A stretch of 64,000 bases of DNA from Falsiruegeria mediterranea M17 (GTDB taxonomy: Bacteria > Pseudomonadota > Alphaproteobacteria > Rhodobacterales > Rhodobacteraceae): assembly GCF_900302455.1 (NCBI RefSeq), contig NZ_ONZG01000001.1, positions 62,001-126,000 of the forward strand, in the 5' to 3' direction. Position 1 is the stretch's first letter. The number at the start of each line of letters is the position of its first letter. The notes under the pieces are model-generated. The model was not told the origin of the DNA. It saw only the letters and a list, made by a program, of their open reading frames with translations, and ran no database searches. Positions 46,495 to 55,279 of this stretch are shown in pieces. The translations under genes and the position numbers were made by a program.

Positions 46495-47801
46495 AACTGT
46501 TCCTGAGTACCCTCGCTGCCGTATTCTTGGCCCTGCCCGTCTGGGCCGAGGTCAAAATTCAAGAGGTGACATCACCCGGCGGCATCGACGCCTGGCTGGT
46601 CGAAGAGCACTCGATCCCCTTTACCGCGCTTGAAATCCGCTTTCGCGGCGGCACATCGCTGGACGCTCCAGGCAAGCGTGGGGTGACCAACCTGATGATG
46701 GGTCTGATCGAAGAAGGCGCGGGTGATCTGGACGCACGAGCCTATGCCCGCAAGCTGGAATCTCTCGCGGCCTCGTTCTCCTACAATGCCGATGATGACT
46801 CGGTGTCGATCTCGGCCCGTTTTCTGACCGAGAACCGGGACGAGGTGATCGATCTGCTGCGCACAACACTCCACCAGCCGCGATTTGATCAGGACGCCAT
46901 CGACCGTGTGCGGGCCCAAGTCGTCTCGGGGTTGAAATCCGACGCCGAGGACCCGAACACAATCGCGGGCGAAGCCTTTTCGACGATGGCGTTTGGTGAC
47001 CATCCCTACGCCACAGATGGCAAGGGAACAGTGGACAGCGTGTCCGCCCTGACCCGAGACGATATCGTTGCGGCACACAAGAATATTCTGGCGTTGGATC
47101 GCATCTATGTTGGGGCCGTCGGCGACATCACTGCCGAAGAGTTGGGCGCGTTGCTGGATGAGTTGTTGGCCGATCTGCCCGCCGCCGGCGCACCGATCCC
47201 CGGCAAGGCAGATGTGACAATCGACGGCGGTGTGACCGTGGTCGACTTCAACACCCCACAATCCGTGGCACTGTTCGGTCACAGTGGCATCGACCGCGAT
47301 GACGAGGACTTCTTTGCGGCTTACATCCTGAACCACATCCTGGGGGCAGGATCTTTTGAAAGCCGCCTGATGTCGGAAGTCCGTGAAAAACGCGGCCTTA
47401 CCTATGGTGTTTATTCCTATCTCGTGCCCAAGGATCTGGCCTCGATTTATCTGGGCAGCGTGGCGTCAGGCAACGCGCGTATCGCCGAAGCCATTGACGT
47501 GATCCGCGCCGAATGGACCCGCATGGCCAAGGAGGGCGTCACCGAGAAAGAACTTCAGGACGCCAAAACCTATCTGACCGGCGCCTACCCGCTGCGGTTT
47601 GATGGCAACGGCCAGATTGCGGGGATCATGGTCGGCATGCAGATGCAGGATCTGCCCATCGACTATATCGCCACCCGCAACGACAAGGTGAATGCCGTAA
47701 CGATTGAAGACATCAAGCGGGTCGCAGGCGAGTTGCTGAAACCCGATGAGCTGCACTTTGTGGTGGTTGGCAAGCCCGAAGGGTTGGAGACAACCAACTA
47801 G
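46491..47801 (+). CDS. M16 family protein, non-catalytic partner
   Basis: This 436-aa periplasmic M16-fold protein has signal peptide MKLFLSTLAAVFLALPVWAE. Where the catalytic copy has HxxEH, this one reads GVTNLMMGLIEEGAG, so the zinc ligands are absent. The C-terminal domain retains the substrate-arch features (HILGAGSFESRLMSEVREKR). By analogy with mitochondrial processing peptidase and bacterial paired M16 proteases it should form the heterodimer partner. Its start overlaps the catalytic gene's stop by 4 nt, favouring equal synthesis. Repeat copy B follows. Confidence 0.9.
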   Translation: MKLFLSTLAAVFLALPVWAEVKIQEVTSPGGIDAWLVEEHSIPFTALEIRFRGGTSLDAPGKRGVTNLMMGLIEEGAGDLDARAYARKLESLAASFSYNADDDSVSISARFLTENRDEVIDLLRTTLHQPRFDQDAIDRVRAQVVSGLKSDAEDPNTIAGEAFSTMAFGDHPYATDGKGTVDSVSALTRDDIVAAHKNILALDRIYVGAVGDITAEELGALLDELLADLPAAGAPIPGKADVTIDGGVTVVDFNTPQSVALFGHSGIDRDDEDFFAAYILNHILGAGSFESRLMSEVREKRGLTYGVYSYLVPKDLASIYLGSVASGNARIAEAIDVIRAEWTRMAKEGVTEKELQDAKTYLTGAYPLRFDGNGQIAGIMVGMQMQDLPIDYIATRNDKVNAVTIEDIKRVAGELLKPDELHFVVVGKPEGLETTN

Positions 47802-47877
47802 GCACCTAACCGCTCGGGGGCGCTCCCGCACCCGAGCGATCCCGACTTTGTCGGCACCGCTAACGGCTTTGGGCGGA

Positions 47878-47990
47878 GCGCCGGGCAATGCCCGGCGCGG
47901 CCTCACCAAGACGCACCCGCCGAGCGCAGCGAGGCACAGCCCAACTGGAGGACATGTCCCGCAAGGGACATCGACGACGGGCGGGAGAGC
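47878..47990 (+). repeat. Structured intergenic repeat, copy B
   Basis: Hairpin GCGCCGGGC-AAT-GCCCGGCGC (47878-47898) is followed by a spacer, CCGCCGAGCGCAGCGAGGC, then GCCCAACTGGAGGAC. The second hairpin is TGTCCC-GCAA-GGGACA (47955-47970), ahead of TCGACGACGGGCGGGAG (47971-47987). It fills most of the gap between the convergent M16 and SDR genes. The 3' block matches copy A exactly and the middle block matches copy C. Confidence 0.78.
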
Positions 47991-48010
47991 TCCCTTTCCG
48001 GACGGTGATC

Positions 48011-48826
48011 TTAGCTGCCGCCCTTGGACATCGACCGCAGCATTTGCCCGATCATCTGCCCCGGTCGACCAGACCCGCGCTGATACAGCGCGCCATCGAC
48101 GGCCAGAACCGTCCCACTGATGTACCCCGCCAGATCCGACCCGAGAAACAGGCAGGCGTTGGCCACATCCTGAGGCTGACCCCAACGGCCCAAAGGCACA
48201 TCGCGTTTGAACTTCTCTTCGGCGTCCGGTGTGGGCGCAAGGCGCTTGGCGCCTTCGGTCCCTTCGATGAACCCCGGCACGACCGAGTTCACGCGGATCC
48301 CCTCCAGCCCCCATTCCATCGACAGGGTACGGGTGATCTGGTCCACACCTGCCTTTGCCGCGCAGACGTGGCTCTGCCCCTCATACGGCAGATAGGACTG
48401 CGGAGCCGAAATGTTGATGATGCTTGCACCAGGACGACGCAGGAATTCATAGGCGCCTTTCATCACGTGGATGGTGCCCATCAGATCGATGTCGATCACG
48501 GTTTTAAAGGCATTGATAGACATCTCGGCGGCAAGAGCCGGAAAGTTGCCGGCCGCCCCCGACACCAACACGTCGAAGTCGCCAAATGCGTCATGAAACC
48601 CTTTGAGGCCTGCCGCCACAGCTTCGGCATCGCGCACGTCAAATGCAGCGCCAACTGCCTCCTGCGCGCCCGCAGCTTTCAGCGCCGCAACCGTGTCGTC
48701 TACCTTTTCCTGCGACCGGCTGGCGACGGCCAGCTTTGCGCCCGAGGCCGCAAAAGCCTCGGCGATGCCACGGTTGATCCCGCTGGTGCCACCGATGACG
48801 ACGACCGTCTTACCTGCAAAGTCCAT
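48011..48826 (-). CDS. SDR-family 2,4-dienoyl-CoA reductase-like enzyme
   Basis: This 271-aa short-chain dehydrogenase has the cofactor motif VVVIGGTSGINRGIAEAFAA and the NAG-equivalent LVSGAAGNFPAL. Around the active site it reads NISAPQSYLPYEGQSHVCAA followed by K; the usual YxxxK tyrosine is replaced (VCAAK), as in peroxisomal-type 2,4-dienoyl-CoA reductases, which lack this Tyr. IRVNSVVPGFIEGTEGAKRL also matches that subgroup. Predicted role: NADPH-dependent reduction of unsaturated acyl-CoA. Start 48826 follows GGGGAGACT; the longer frame overlaps the upstream ALDH gene. Confidence 0.8.
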   Translation of the reverse strand: MDFAGKTVVVIGGTSGINRGIAEAFAASGAKLAVASRSQEKVDDTVAALKAAGAQEAVGAAFDVRDAEAVAAGLKGFHDAFGDFDVLVSGAAGNFPALAAEMSINAFKTVIDIDLMGTIHVMKGAYEFLRRPGASIINISAPQSYLPYEGQSHVCAAKAGVDQITRTLSMEWGLEGIRVNSVVPGFIEGTEGAKRLAPTPDAEEKFKRDVPLGRWGQPQDVANACLFLGSDLAGYISGTVLAVDGALYQRGSGRPGQMIGQMLRSMSKGGS

Positions 48827-48855
48827 GTAGAGTCTCCCCGTTTTTACGGGGTGCC

Positions 48856-51189
48856 CTACTCGCCGTAAGGCACCCAGATGTTCTTGATCTCGGTCGCAGC
48901 CTGAAGGAACTTGCGGCTGTGGTCCACGCTCCAATCGGTTGCCGTGGCGTTATTCACCCAGGTCCGTTTCAGGTTGCCCGCTGCCGCCTGTTCGATCTGC
49001 ACAGACACATCGCTGGACGAGAACGACCAGACTGCATCGACGTTCAGATGCGAGGCCAGGGGTTTCGCCAATTCGGCATGGCTGCCGGTCAGGATGTTCA
49101 CGACACCCGCAGGCACGTCCGAGGTTTCCAGGATCTGATAAAAGTCGGTCGCCGCCAGCGGGTACGGCTCGCTTGCGGCCAGAACCACCCGGTTGCCCAT
49201 GGCAATCGCCGGGGCCATGACCGAGACCAGACCCAGCAAAGGTGCCTCATCCGCGCACAGCGCGCCGATCACGCCGGTGGGTTCTTTCATCGCCAATGCA
49301 ACACCTCGGATCGGGACGCCGTGCACCTGACCGTCGTATTTGTCAGCCCAGGCCGCCGCGGTGAACAAGCGCTGGATCGAGGTCTCGACCTCTTTCGCGC
49401 CTGTCTTTTTGCCGGTCAGCGTGTCAATACGATGGGCAAACTCACCCGCACGGGCCGAGAGGTTTTCGCCAATGTAATACAGGATCTGCGCCCGAAGATG
49501 GCCGTTGGCCTTGGCCCACCCCTTGGCGCCCGCTGCTGCCTCAACCGCGTTGCGCACGTCCTTGCGGTTGGCCAGACCCACGTGACCCAACAAGCCCGAT
49601 TTGCCCCAGATCGGCTTGGAGTAACCGCTGTCTGGACGCGCTTGTTTGCCCCCCACATACATCTTGGCAGTGCGGTCGATTGCGTCAACCGGCGCGCCTT
49701 CGCCTGCCGTAGCTTCAACCTTGGCCAGTGGCTTGGTTTTGCCTTTGGGCTTGGTATAGGCGCTCAGGCCCTCCCAGCCACCTTCGCGGCCAAACCCGCT
49801 CTCACGCACACCACCAAAGCCAGCCGCCGCGTCAAAGAGGTTCGTGGCATTCACCCAGACAACACCCGCAACCAGCTTGGGTGCGATGTCGAGGGCGAGG
49901 TTCACGTTCTCGGTCCAGACCGTGGCTGCCAGACCATAACGCGTGTTGTTGGCCAGCTCGACCGCCTCAGCAGGCGTGCGGAAGGTCGACGAGACCAGCA
50001 CTGGGCCAAAGATCTCTTCCTGCATCAGCGGGTCGCTGGTTTCCAGACCGGTGATCAGGGTCGGTGGGAAGTAGCAGCCGTTTTCCGGCATGTCGCAAGC
50101 AGCTTGATAGAGCTCACCGGCGGTGTTGTTGTCGACCATGCCCTTGATCGTCTGCAACTGAACCGGGTCCACCACCGCACCCACATCAATGCATTTGTCG
50201 AGCGGATTACCGATGCGCAGCCCGTCCATGCGCGCGCGCAGTTTGGTGTGGAAACGATCTGCGATCCCCTCTTGTACCAACAGGCGCGATCCGGCGCAGC
50301 AGACCTGACCCTGGTTGAACCAGATGGCGTCAACCAGACCCTCGATCGCTGAATCAATGTCGGCGTCGTCAAAGACGATGTAGGCGGATTTGCCGCCCAG
50401 TTCCAAAGTCAGTTCTTTACCGGAACCTGCGGTCGCCTCGCGAATGCGACGACCCACCGAGGTCGAGCCGGTAAAGGCGATCTTGTCCACGTCAGAGGCC
50501 ACGATCATTTCGCCCACGGCACCGTCACCAGTGACGATGTTGACCACGCCCTTGGGCAGGCCAGCCTGTGTGCAGATGTCGGCAAACAGCAGAGCGGTCA
50601 GCGAGGTGTATTCGGCAGGCTTCAGAACCACAGTGTTTCCCATGGCCAGTGCGGGCGCGATTTTCCAAGCCAGCATCAGCAGAGGGAAATTCCACGGAAT
50701 GATCTGACCGCAAACACCCAAAGCTTCCGCATCAGGCAGCTCGCTTTCCTTCAACTGCGCCATGCCCGCGTGATAGTAGAAATGCCGCTGTGCCAACGGG
50801 ATATCGATGTCGCGGCTCTCGCGGATCGGCTTGCCGTTGTCCATCGACTCCAGCACGGCAAACAGGCGCGAATGTTTCTGCAGCAGACGCGCAATCGCAT
50901 AGAGGTAACGCGCCCGGCCTGCACCGCCCAGACCTTCCCACTTGGGTTGGGCTTTACGGGCGGCATCAACAGCAGCATCCACATCCGCCTGAGACGCTTG
51001 GCTCAGTGTTGCCAAAACCTCTCCCGTCGCGGGATTGCGGCTTTCGAACCCGTCACCAGGTTTGGTGAAAGCCCCATTGATGAAGTGACCAAACCGGTCA
51101 CCCTGATCCACCAGCCAAGCCAGAGCCTCGGCGGCACTTTCGGGGGCGGGGCCATAATCCATGGTCTCAAAGATCTCTTTTACAGTCAT
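48856..51189 (-). CDS. Two-domain aldehyde dehydrogenase, ALDH16 type
   Basis: This 777-aa protein consists of two ALDH folds in tandem. The first (residues about 20-480) is complete, with GQIIPWNFPLLMLAWKIAPA, LELGGKSAYIVFDDAD and the catalytic Cys in NQGQVCCAGSR. The second (about 515-777) has ALDH-like blocks (PTGVIGALCADEAPLLGL, PAIAMGNRVVLAASEPYPLA) but is shorter and has no catalytic Cys motif. This matches the bacterial ALDH16 architecture. With deoC just upstream, the likely substrate is the acetaldehyde released from 2-deoxyribose 5-phosphate, which is inference. Confidence 0.88.
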   Translation of the reverse strand: MTVKEIFETMDYGPAPESAAEALAWLVDQGDRFGHFINGAFTKPGDGFESRNPATGEVLATLSQASQADVDAAVDAARKAQPKWEGLGGAGRARYLYAIARLLQKHSRLFAVLESMDNGKPIRESRDIDIPLAQRHFYYHAGMAQLKESELPDAEALGVCGQIIPWNFPLLMLAWKIAPALAMGNTVVLKPAEYTSLTALLFADICTQAGLPKGVVNIVTGDGAVGEMIVASDVDKIAFTGSTSVGRRIREATAGSGKELTLELGGKSAYIVFDDADIDSAIEGLVDAIWFNQGQVCCAGSRLLVQEGIADRFHTKLRARMDGLRIGNPLDKCIDVGAVVDPVQLQTIKGMVDNNTAGELYQAACDMPENGCYFPPTLITGLETSDPLMQEEIFGPVLVSSTFRTPAEAVELANNTRYGLAATVWTENVNLALDIAPKLVAGVVWVNATNLFDAAAGFGGVRESGFGREGGWEGLSAYTKPKGKTKPLAKVEATAGEGAPVDAIDRTAKMYVGGKQARPDSGYSKPIWGKSGLLGHVGLANRKDVRNAVEAAAGAKGWAKANGHLRAQILYYIGENLSARAGEFAHRIDTLTGKKTGAKEVETSIQRLFTAAAWADKYDGQVHGVPIRGVALAMKEPTGVIGALCADEAPLLGLVSVMAPAIAMGNRVVLAASEPYPLAATDFYQILETSDVPAGVVNILTGSHAELAKPLASHLNVDAVWSFSSSDVSVQIEQAAAGNLKRTWVNNATATDWSVDHSRKFLQAATEIKNIWVPYGE

Positions 51190-51200
51190 GGTTTTCTCTC

Positions 51201-51452
51201 TCAACTCGCCGCTCGCCCTGGTTCGCACCAGAATCTTGTCTTTACCGAGGGTTGATTCTGAAACAAATCGGCAGCCAGCCAACAGTTTTCGAAGTTGTAC
51301 TTTTCGCCATTTAAGCTGTCGAATGTCGCTATGTGAACTTTCTTGATGTCTGGAACCAAGGAGCTACGGTACAGCGAGTATACTTCCTCGGACGCAATCG
51401 ACACAGTTCCGATGAAAATCAGACAGACAGCAAAGGCAATTCGACCACACAT
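51201..51452 (-). CDS. Small exported protein of unknown function
   Basis: This 83-aa protein has a plausible signal peptide (MCGRIAFAVCLIFIGTVSIA). The mature part contains KKVHIATFDSLNGEKYNFEN, then CWLAADLFQNQPSVKTRFWC near the end, giving two cysteines able to form a disulphide. The gene fits exactly between the deoC stop (51456) and the ALDH16 start (51189), on the same strand, with 3- and 11-nt gaps. This spacing and the coding-like composition support a real gene. It is more A+T-rich than its neighbours. The function is unknown. Confidence 0.68.
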   Translation of the reverse strand: MCGRIAFAVCLIFIGTVSIASEEVYSLYRSSLVPDIKKVHIATFDSLNGEKYNFENCWLAADLFQNQPSVKTRFWCEPGRAAS

Positions 51453-51455
51453 TGT

Positions 51456-52463
51456 TCACCCCATGGAGTGACGGTAACCGGCGGAGTATGCCCCGGTGAC
51501 ATGGTGTTCCAACTGACGTTCAATGTCGCCCAGCAGGGAGGAAGCGCCAAAACGGAACAGGTCAGGTTGCAGCCAGCGATCGCCCAGCTCGTCCTTGATC
51601 AGCGACAGATAGGTCACCGCGTCCTTGGCCTTGGAAATACCACCGGCGGGTTTGTAACCGACACGGTATCCGGTGCGATCATAGTAGTCGCGGATCGCGC
51701 GGATCATCACCAGCGTAACTGGCAATGTGGCGTTGACGCTTTCCTTGCCGGTCGAGGTCTTGATGAAATCGGCCCCTGCCATCATGCACACCAGCGAGGC
51801 GCGCGCGACGTTGCGCAGGCTGCCCAACTCTCCAGTGGCCAGGATCGCTTTGACATGAGCATCGCCACAGGCCGCGCGAAAGGCCTTCATCTCGTCATAG
51901 AGGGCTTGCCAATCGCCCGACAGCACGTGCCGACGCGAGATCACAATGTCGATCTCCTCGGCGCCTGCCTTCACGCTCTCTTCGATCTCGGCGACGCGCA
52001 GGTGGAAGGGCGAAAGGCCCGCCGGGAAACCGGTGGAAACCGCTGCAACCGGGATGCCAGTGCCTTTCAAAGCGTCCACGGCCGTTTCGATCATGTCGTG
52101 ATAGACACAGACAGCGCCGGTGGTGATCGCGGGCATATCCATCGCATCCAGCAGCGCACCCGACACAGGCTGGCGCGCCTTGGCGCACAGGCGGCGCACG
52201 CGGCCGACTGTGTCATCGCCTGACAGCGTCGTCAGGTCGATCATGGTGATCGCCTTGAGCAGCCAGGCCGCTTGATAATCCTTTTTCACCGATCGGCGTC
52301 CGGGCAATGTCGCGGCCCGGCGCTCGATGGCCGATGTATTGGCCTGCACGGCCCGCACCCAATCCAGGTCCAGCTCGGTGCCTGGGTTTCGGGGTTCCGT
52401 GACAAGCGGCAGATGCGCGGTGCGCACGGGTGTCTCAGCGCTTTGGGTGCTCTGCGATTCCAT
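51456..52463 (-). CDS. deoC: Deoxyribose-phosphate aldolase DeoC
   Basis: This 335-aa class I aldolase cleaves 2-deoxyribose 5-phosphate to glyceraldehyde 3-phosphate and acetaldehyde. Visible motifs are MIDLTTLSGDDTVGRVRRLC, IPVAAVSTGFPAGLSPFHLR, EIDIVISRRHVLSGDW and the Schiff-base Lys in GADFIKTSTGKESVNATLP. It is longer than E. coli DeoC because of an N-terminal extension of about 80 residues. Start 52463 (MESQSTQS) has GAGG 9 nt upstream; an ATG three codons earlier is the alternative. It leads the deoC-small protein-ALDH16 operon. Confidence 0.92.
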   Translation of the reverse strand: MESQSTQSAETPVRTAHLPLVTEPRNPGTELDLDWVRAVQANTSAIERRAATLPGRRSVKKDYQAAWLLKAITMIDLTTLSGDDTVGRVRRLCAKARQPVSGALLDAMDMPAITTGAVCVYHDMIETAVDALKGTGIPVAAVSTGFPAGLSPFHLRVAEIEESVKAGAEEIDIVISRRHVLSGDWQALYDEMKAFRAACGDAHVKAILATGELGSLRNVARASLVCMMAGADFIKTSTGKESVNATLPVTLVMIRAIRDYYDRTGYRVGYKPAGGISKAKDAVTYLSLIKDELGDRWLQPDLFRFGASSLLGDIERQLEHHVTGAYSAGYRHSMG

Positions 52464-52578
52464 CTGATGCATCCTCTGAGGAGTTAGAGGCGCAAAATCG
52501 CATGGGTGCGGCATATTGGCAAGCGACGCGCCGGGTTTGACGGGGCGTTTTTTGACCAAATGGCAAAATTTTTTGGAC

Positions 52579-52597
52579 GGGGCGAGTGTTTCGCCCC
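52579..52597 (-). terminator. Hairpin after the FAD/GcvT dehydrogenase gene
   Basis: GGGGCGA (52579-52585) and TCGCCCC (52591-52597) form a perfect 7-bp stem with a 5-nt loop, starting 28 nt past the minus-strand stop at 52625. The minus strand continues GTCCAAAAAATTTTG, so the T tract is short and displaced. Confidence 0.45.
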
Positions 52598-52624
52598 ATC
52601 CATGTGGTTTCCAGATCCGTCAGA

Positions 52625-55075
52625 TCAGGCTTTGACCCGCTCAGACTTGGGATCGTACATCGGCTTGAGCGAGGCTTCGGCCTTCACTCGCGTTCCCATG
52701 ACGTCGATCTCATAGGTCGAAGCCAGAACCTCGGCGGCGGTTTCGCCTTCGCAGGGCACGTAGCCCAGACCAACGGCGGCACCCAGGTGGTGACCGTAAG
52801 AACCGGAGCTGAGGTAGCCCACAATCTCGCCATCCCGGATCACTGGCTCGTTGTGATAGAGCAGCGGCTCGGCATCGGTCAGTTTGAACTGAAGCAGGCG
52901 GTTCTTGAGACCTTCTTCTTTCTTGCGCAGCACAGCATCGCGACCGATGAAGTCGGGCTTGTCGGTCTTGACTGCAAAGCCCAGACCCGCCTCGAGCACG
53001 TGATCTTCAGAGGTGATATCGTGGCCAAAGTGACGGAACCCCTTTTCGATACGGCACGTGTCCATCATGTGCATGCCGCAGAGTTTCAGGCCAAGGTCCT
53101 GACCCGCTTCGTGCAGCACCTCAAAAGCATGGCCTGCCATGTCGGAGGAGACATAAATCTCCCAACCCAGCTCACCCACATAAGTTACGCGGTGCACGCG
53201 GGCCAGGCCCATGCCCAGCTCGATCTCTTGCGCGGTGCCAAACGGGTTCACCTCGTTCGAGAAGTCGTTGGGCGACACCATCTGCAACAGCTTACGCGCA
53301 TTGGGGCCCATGACCGCCAGAACGCCTTCGCCAGCCGTCACATCGGTGATCACCACGTTGAAGTTGCCCTGATGACGGCGCATCCAGGTTTCATCCGCCA
53401 GACGGGTCGCTGCCGGTGTGACCACCAGATAGGCGGTTTCCGACATGCGGGTGACGGTCACATCCGCCTCAATCCCGGCGCGGCTGTTCAGGAACTGGGT
53501 ATAGACGATCTTGCCCACTGGCACATCGTACTGGCCACCGCCTATGTAGTTCATGAAGGCGCACGCATCGGGGCCCTCGACGCGGATTTTCCCAAAGGAC
53601 GACATGTCATACATGCCCACATTGGTGCGGATCGCGTTGTGCTCTTCAGCTACGTTGTCAAAGAAGTTCTGGCGCTTCCAGCTGTATTCATACTCGGGCG
53701 TCTGACCCTGACGCGCGAACCAGTTGGCACGTTCCCATCCAGCCAACTCACCGAACACCGCGCCGTTTTCCTTCAGGTGGTGATGGAACGGGGTGCGGCG
53801 CACGCCACGGGCGGTTGCCTTTTGGCGGAACGGGAAGTGGTCGGCATAGAGCAGACCCAGCGTCTCTTTCGAGCGTTCGAACAGATACTGTTTGTTGCCC
53901 TGGAACGGCTGCATGCGGCTGATGTCCACATCGCCCAGGTCGAACGGTTTTTCGCCGCTGTCCATCCATTCGGCCAGCGCATGACCCGCGCCACCGGCGG
54001 ATTGAATACCGATCGAGTTGAAGCCTGCTGCGACCCAGACGTTGTCCATCTCGGGCGCCAGACCCAAGTGATACGCGTCATCTGGGGTGAAGCTTTCGGG
54101 ACCGTTGAAGAACGTGTGAATACCCGCCTCTGCCAGCATCGGCATCCGCTCGCAGGCGGCTTCGAGGATCGGCTCGAAGTGATCGAAGTCTTCGGGCAGC
54201 TGGTCGAATTCAAAGGTATCGGGGATACCTTTCATCGCCCAAGGCTTGGCATTGGGTTCAAAGGCGCCAAGCAGGATCTTGCCTGCGTCTTCTTTGTAGT
54301 ACGCGCATTCATCCGGCACCCGCAGAACCGGCAGTTGAGTCAGACCGTCGATGCTTTCGGTCACGATGTAAAAGTGCTCGCACGCGTGCAGTGGTACGTT
54401 GGTGTTGGACATCCGACCAACTTCGTGGCCCCACATGCCCGCACAGTTCACGATCATGTCGCATTCGATGTAGCCGCTTTCCGACCCATCGTCCGACTGC
54501 CAATCAACGCCAGTGACCTTGCGGCCATCACGCGCGATGTTGGTGACCTTGGTGCGTTCCTTGACGACGCCACCACGCTGACGCGCGCCCTTGGCCAGGG
54601 CGAGCGCGATGTTGGCGGGGTCGCCCTGACCGTCAAGCGGCAGGTGCACAGCGCCTTTGACATCTTCGACGTTCAGGTGGGGATAGAGTTCGGCCACGCG
54701 TTCATTCGAGATCTCGTGCACCTCGACACCAAAGGCGCGGGCCATGGCCGCCTGACGGTAAATCTCTTCCTTGCGCTCTTCGGTCAGGGCCACAGTGATC
54801 GAACCGCAGCGTTTGAAGCCGGTGGCAACGCCGGTCTCTTCCTCCAGTGTTCCGTAGAGTTCCTGGCTGTATTTCGCGAGCTTTGTCATATTCGCCGTCG
54901 CGCGCAGCTGCGCAATCAAACCGGCTGCATGCCAGGTGGTGCCGCTGGTCAACTGCTTACGCTCCAGCAGGACAACGTCGCTCCAGCCTTTTTTGGTCAG
55001 GTGATAGGCCACCGAGCAGCCAATGACACCGCCGCCGATGATGACCACGCGGGCCTTGTTGGGAAGATCGGCCAT
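52625..55075 (-). CDS. FAD-dependent dimethylglycine/sarcosine dehydrogenase-like protein with GcvT domains (paralog 1)
   Basis: This 816-aa protein has an N-terminal DAO-type FAD domain (KARVVIIGGGVIGCSVAYHL) with TSGTTWHAAG, whose His is the covalent FAD attachment site in dimethylglycine dehydrogenase. The C-terminal half is folate-binding GcvT (FGKIRVEGPDACAFMNYIGG, RVTYVGELGWEIYVSSDMAG, CRIEKGFRHFGHDITSEDHV) and a final beta-barrel (YLSSGSYGHHLGAAVGLGYV). Such enzymes oxidatively demethylate dimethylglycine or sarcosine and pass the one-carbon unit to tetrahydrofolate. The GlxA-type AraC regulator is immediately upstream. It is paralogous to the 815-aa protein at 58833-61280. Confidence 0.87.
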   Translation of the reverse strand: MADLPNKARVVIIGGGVIGCSVAYHLTKKGWSDVVLLERKQLTSGTTWHAAGLIAQLRATANMTKLAKYSQELYGTLEEETGVATGFKRCGSITVALTEERKEEIYRQAAMARAFGVEVHEISNERVAELYPHLNVEDVKGAVHLPLDGQGDPANIALALAKGARQRGGVVKERTKVTNIARDGRKVTGVDWQSDDGSESGYIECDMIVNCAGMWGHEVGRMSNTNVPLHACEHFYIVTESIDGLTQLPVLRVPDECAYYKEDAGKILLGAFEPNAKPWAMKGIPDTFEFDQLPEDFDHFEPILEAACERMPMLAEAGIHTFFNGPESFTPDDAYHLGLAPEMDNVWVAAGFNSIGIQSAGGAGHALAEWMDSGEKPFDLGDVDISRMQPFQGNKQYLFERSKETLGLLYADHFPFRQKATARGVRRTPFHHHLKENGAVFGELAGWERANWFARQGQTPEYEYSWKRQNFFDNVAEEHNAIRTNVGMYDMSSFGKIRVEGPDACAFMNYIGGGQYDVPVGKIVYTQFLNSRAGIEADVTVTRMSETAYLVVTPAATRLADETWMRRHQGNFNVVITDVTAGEGVLAVMGPNARKLLQMVSPNDFSNEVNPFGTAQEIELGMGLARVHRVTYVGELGWEIYVSSDMAGHAFEVLHEAGQDLGLKLCGMHMMDTCRIEKGFRHFGHDITSEDHVLEAGLGFAVKTDKPDFIGRDAVLRKKEEGLKNRLLQFKLTDAEPLLYHNEPVIRDGEIVGYLSSGSYGHHLGAAVGLGYVPCEGETAAEVLASTYEIDVMGTRVKAEASLKPMYDPKSERVKA

Positions 55076-55093
55076 GTTTTTCTCCGCCTCAGA

Positions 55094-55175
55094 ATTAGAG
55101 CGTGCCGACGTCTAATCGGAAACAGAAGAACGCTGCCTCTCGCTTACGCTCGAACGCGTTGTCTGTTGCGTTCTT
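55094..55175 (-). promoter_or_regulatory. Promoter-region palindromes upstream of FAD/GcvT paralog 1
   Basis: ATTAGA (55094-55099) and TCTAAT (55111-55116) form a palindrome with an 11-nt spacer, 18 bp before the start codon. Farther up, AAGAACGC (55126-55133) and GCGTTCTT (55168-55175) form an inverted repeat with a 34-nt spacer. These are candidate binding sites, perhaps for the adjacent GlxA/AraC regulator. Confidence 0.4.
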
Positions 55176-55279
55176 GGATCTGACCAAACGCGGCTCGCTG
55201 TAGATGCGCAAGATTGGCACATCGAGGCGACGAAAAATCCACAAAAAGCGTCAGGGAATCCGCCAAAATCACCCGCAAA

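Noticed and set aside
48919-50352. A 477-codon plus-strand frame across ALDH16
   Set aside because: Antisense shadow of the two-domain aldehyde dehydrogenase.
52586-55183. An 865-codon open frame on the plus strand
   Set aside because: It is antisense to the FAD/GcvT dehydrogenase, which has unmistakable motifs; the translation is rich in His/Arg/Val typical of shadow frames.
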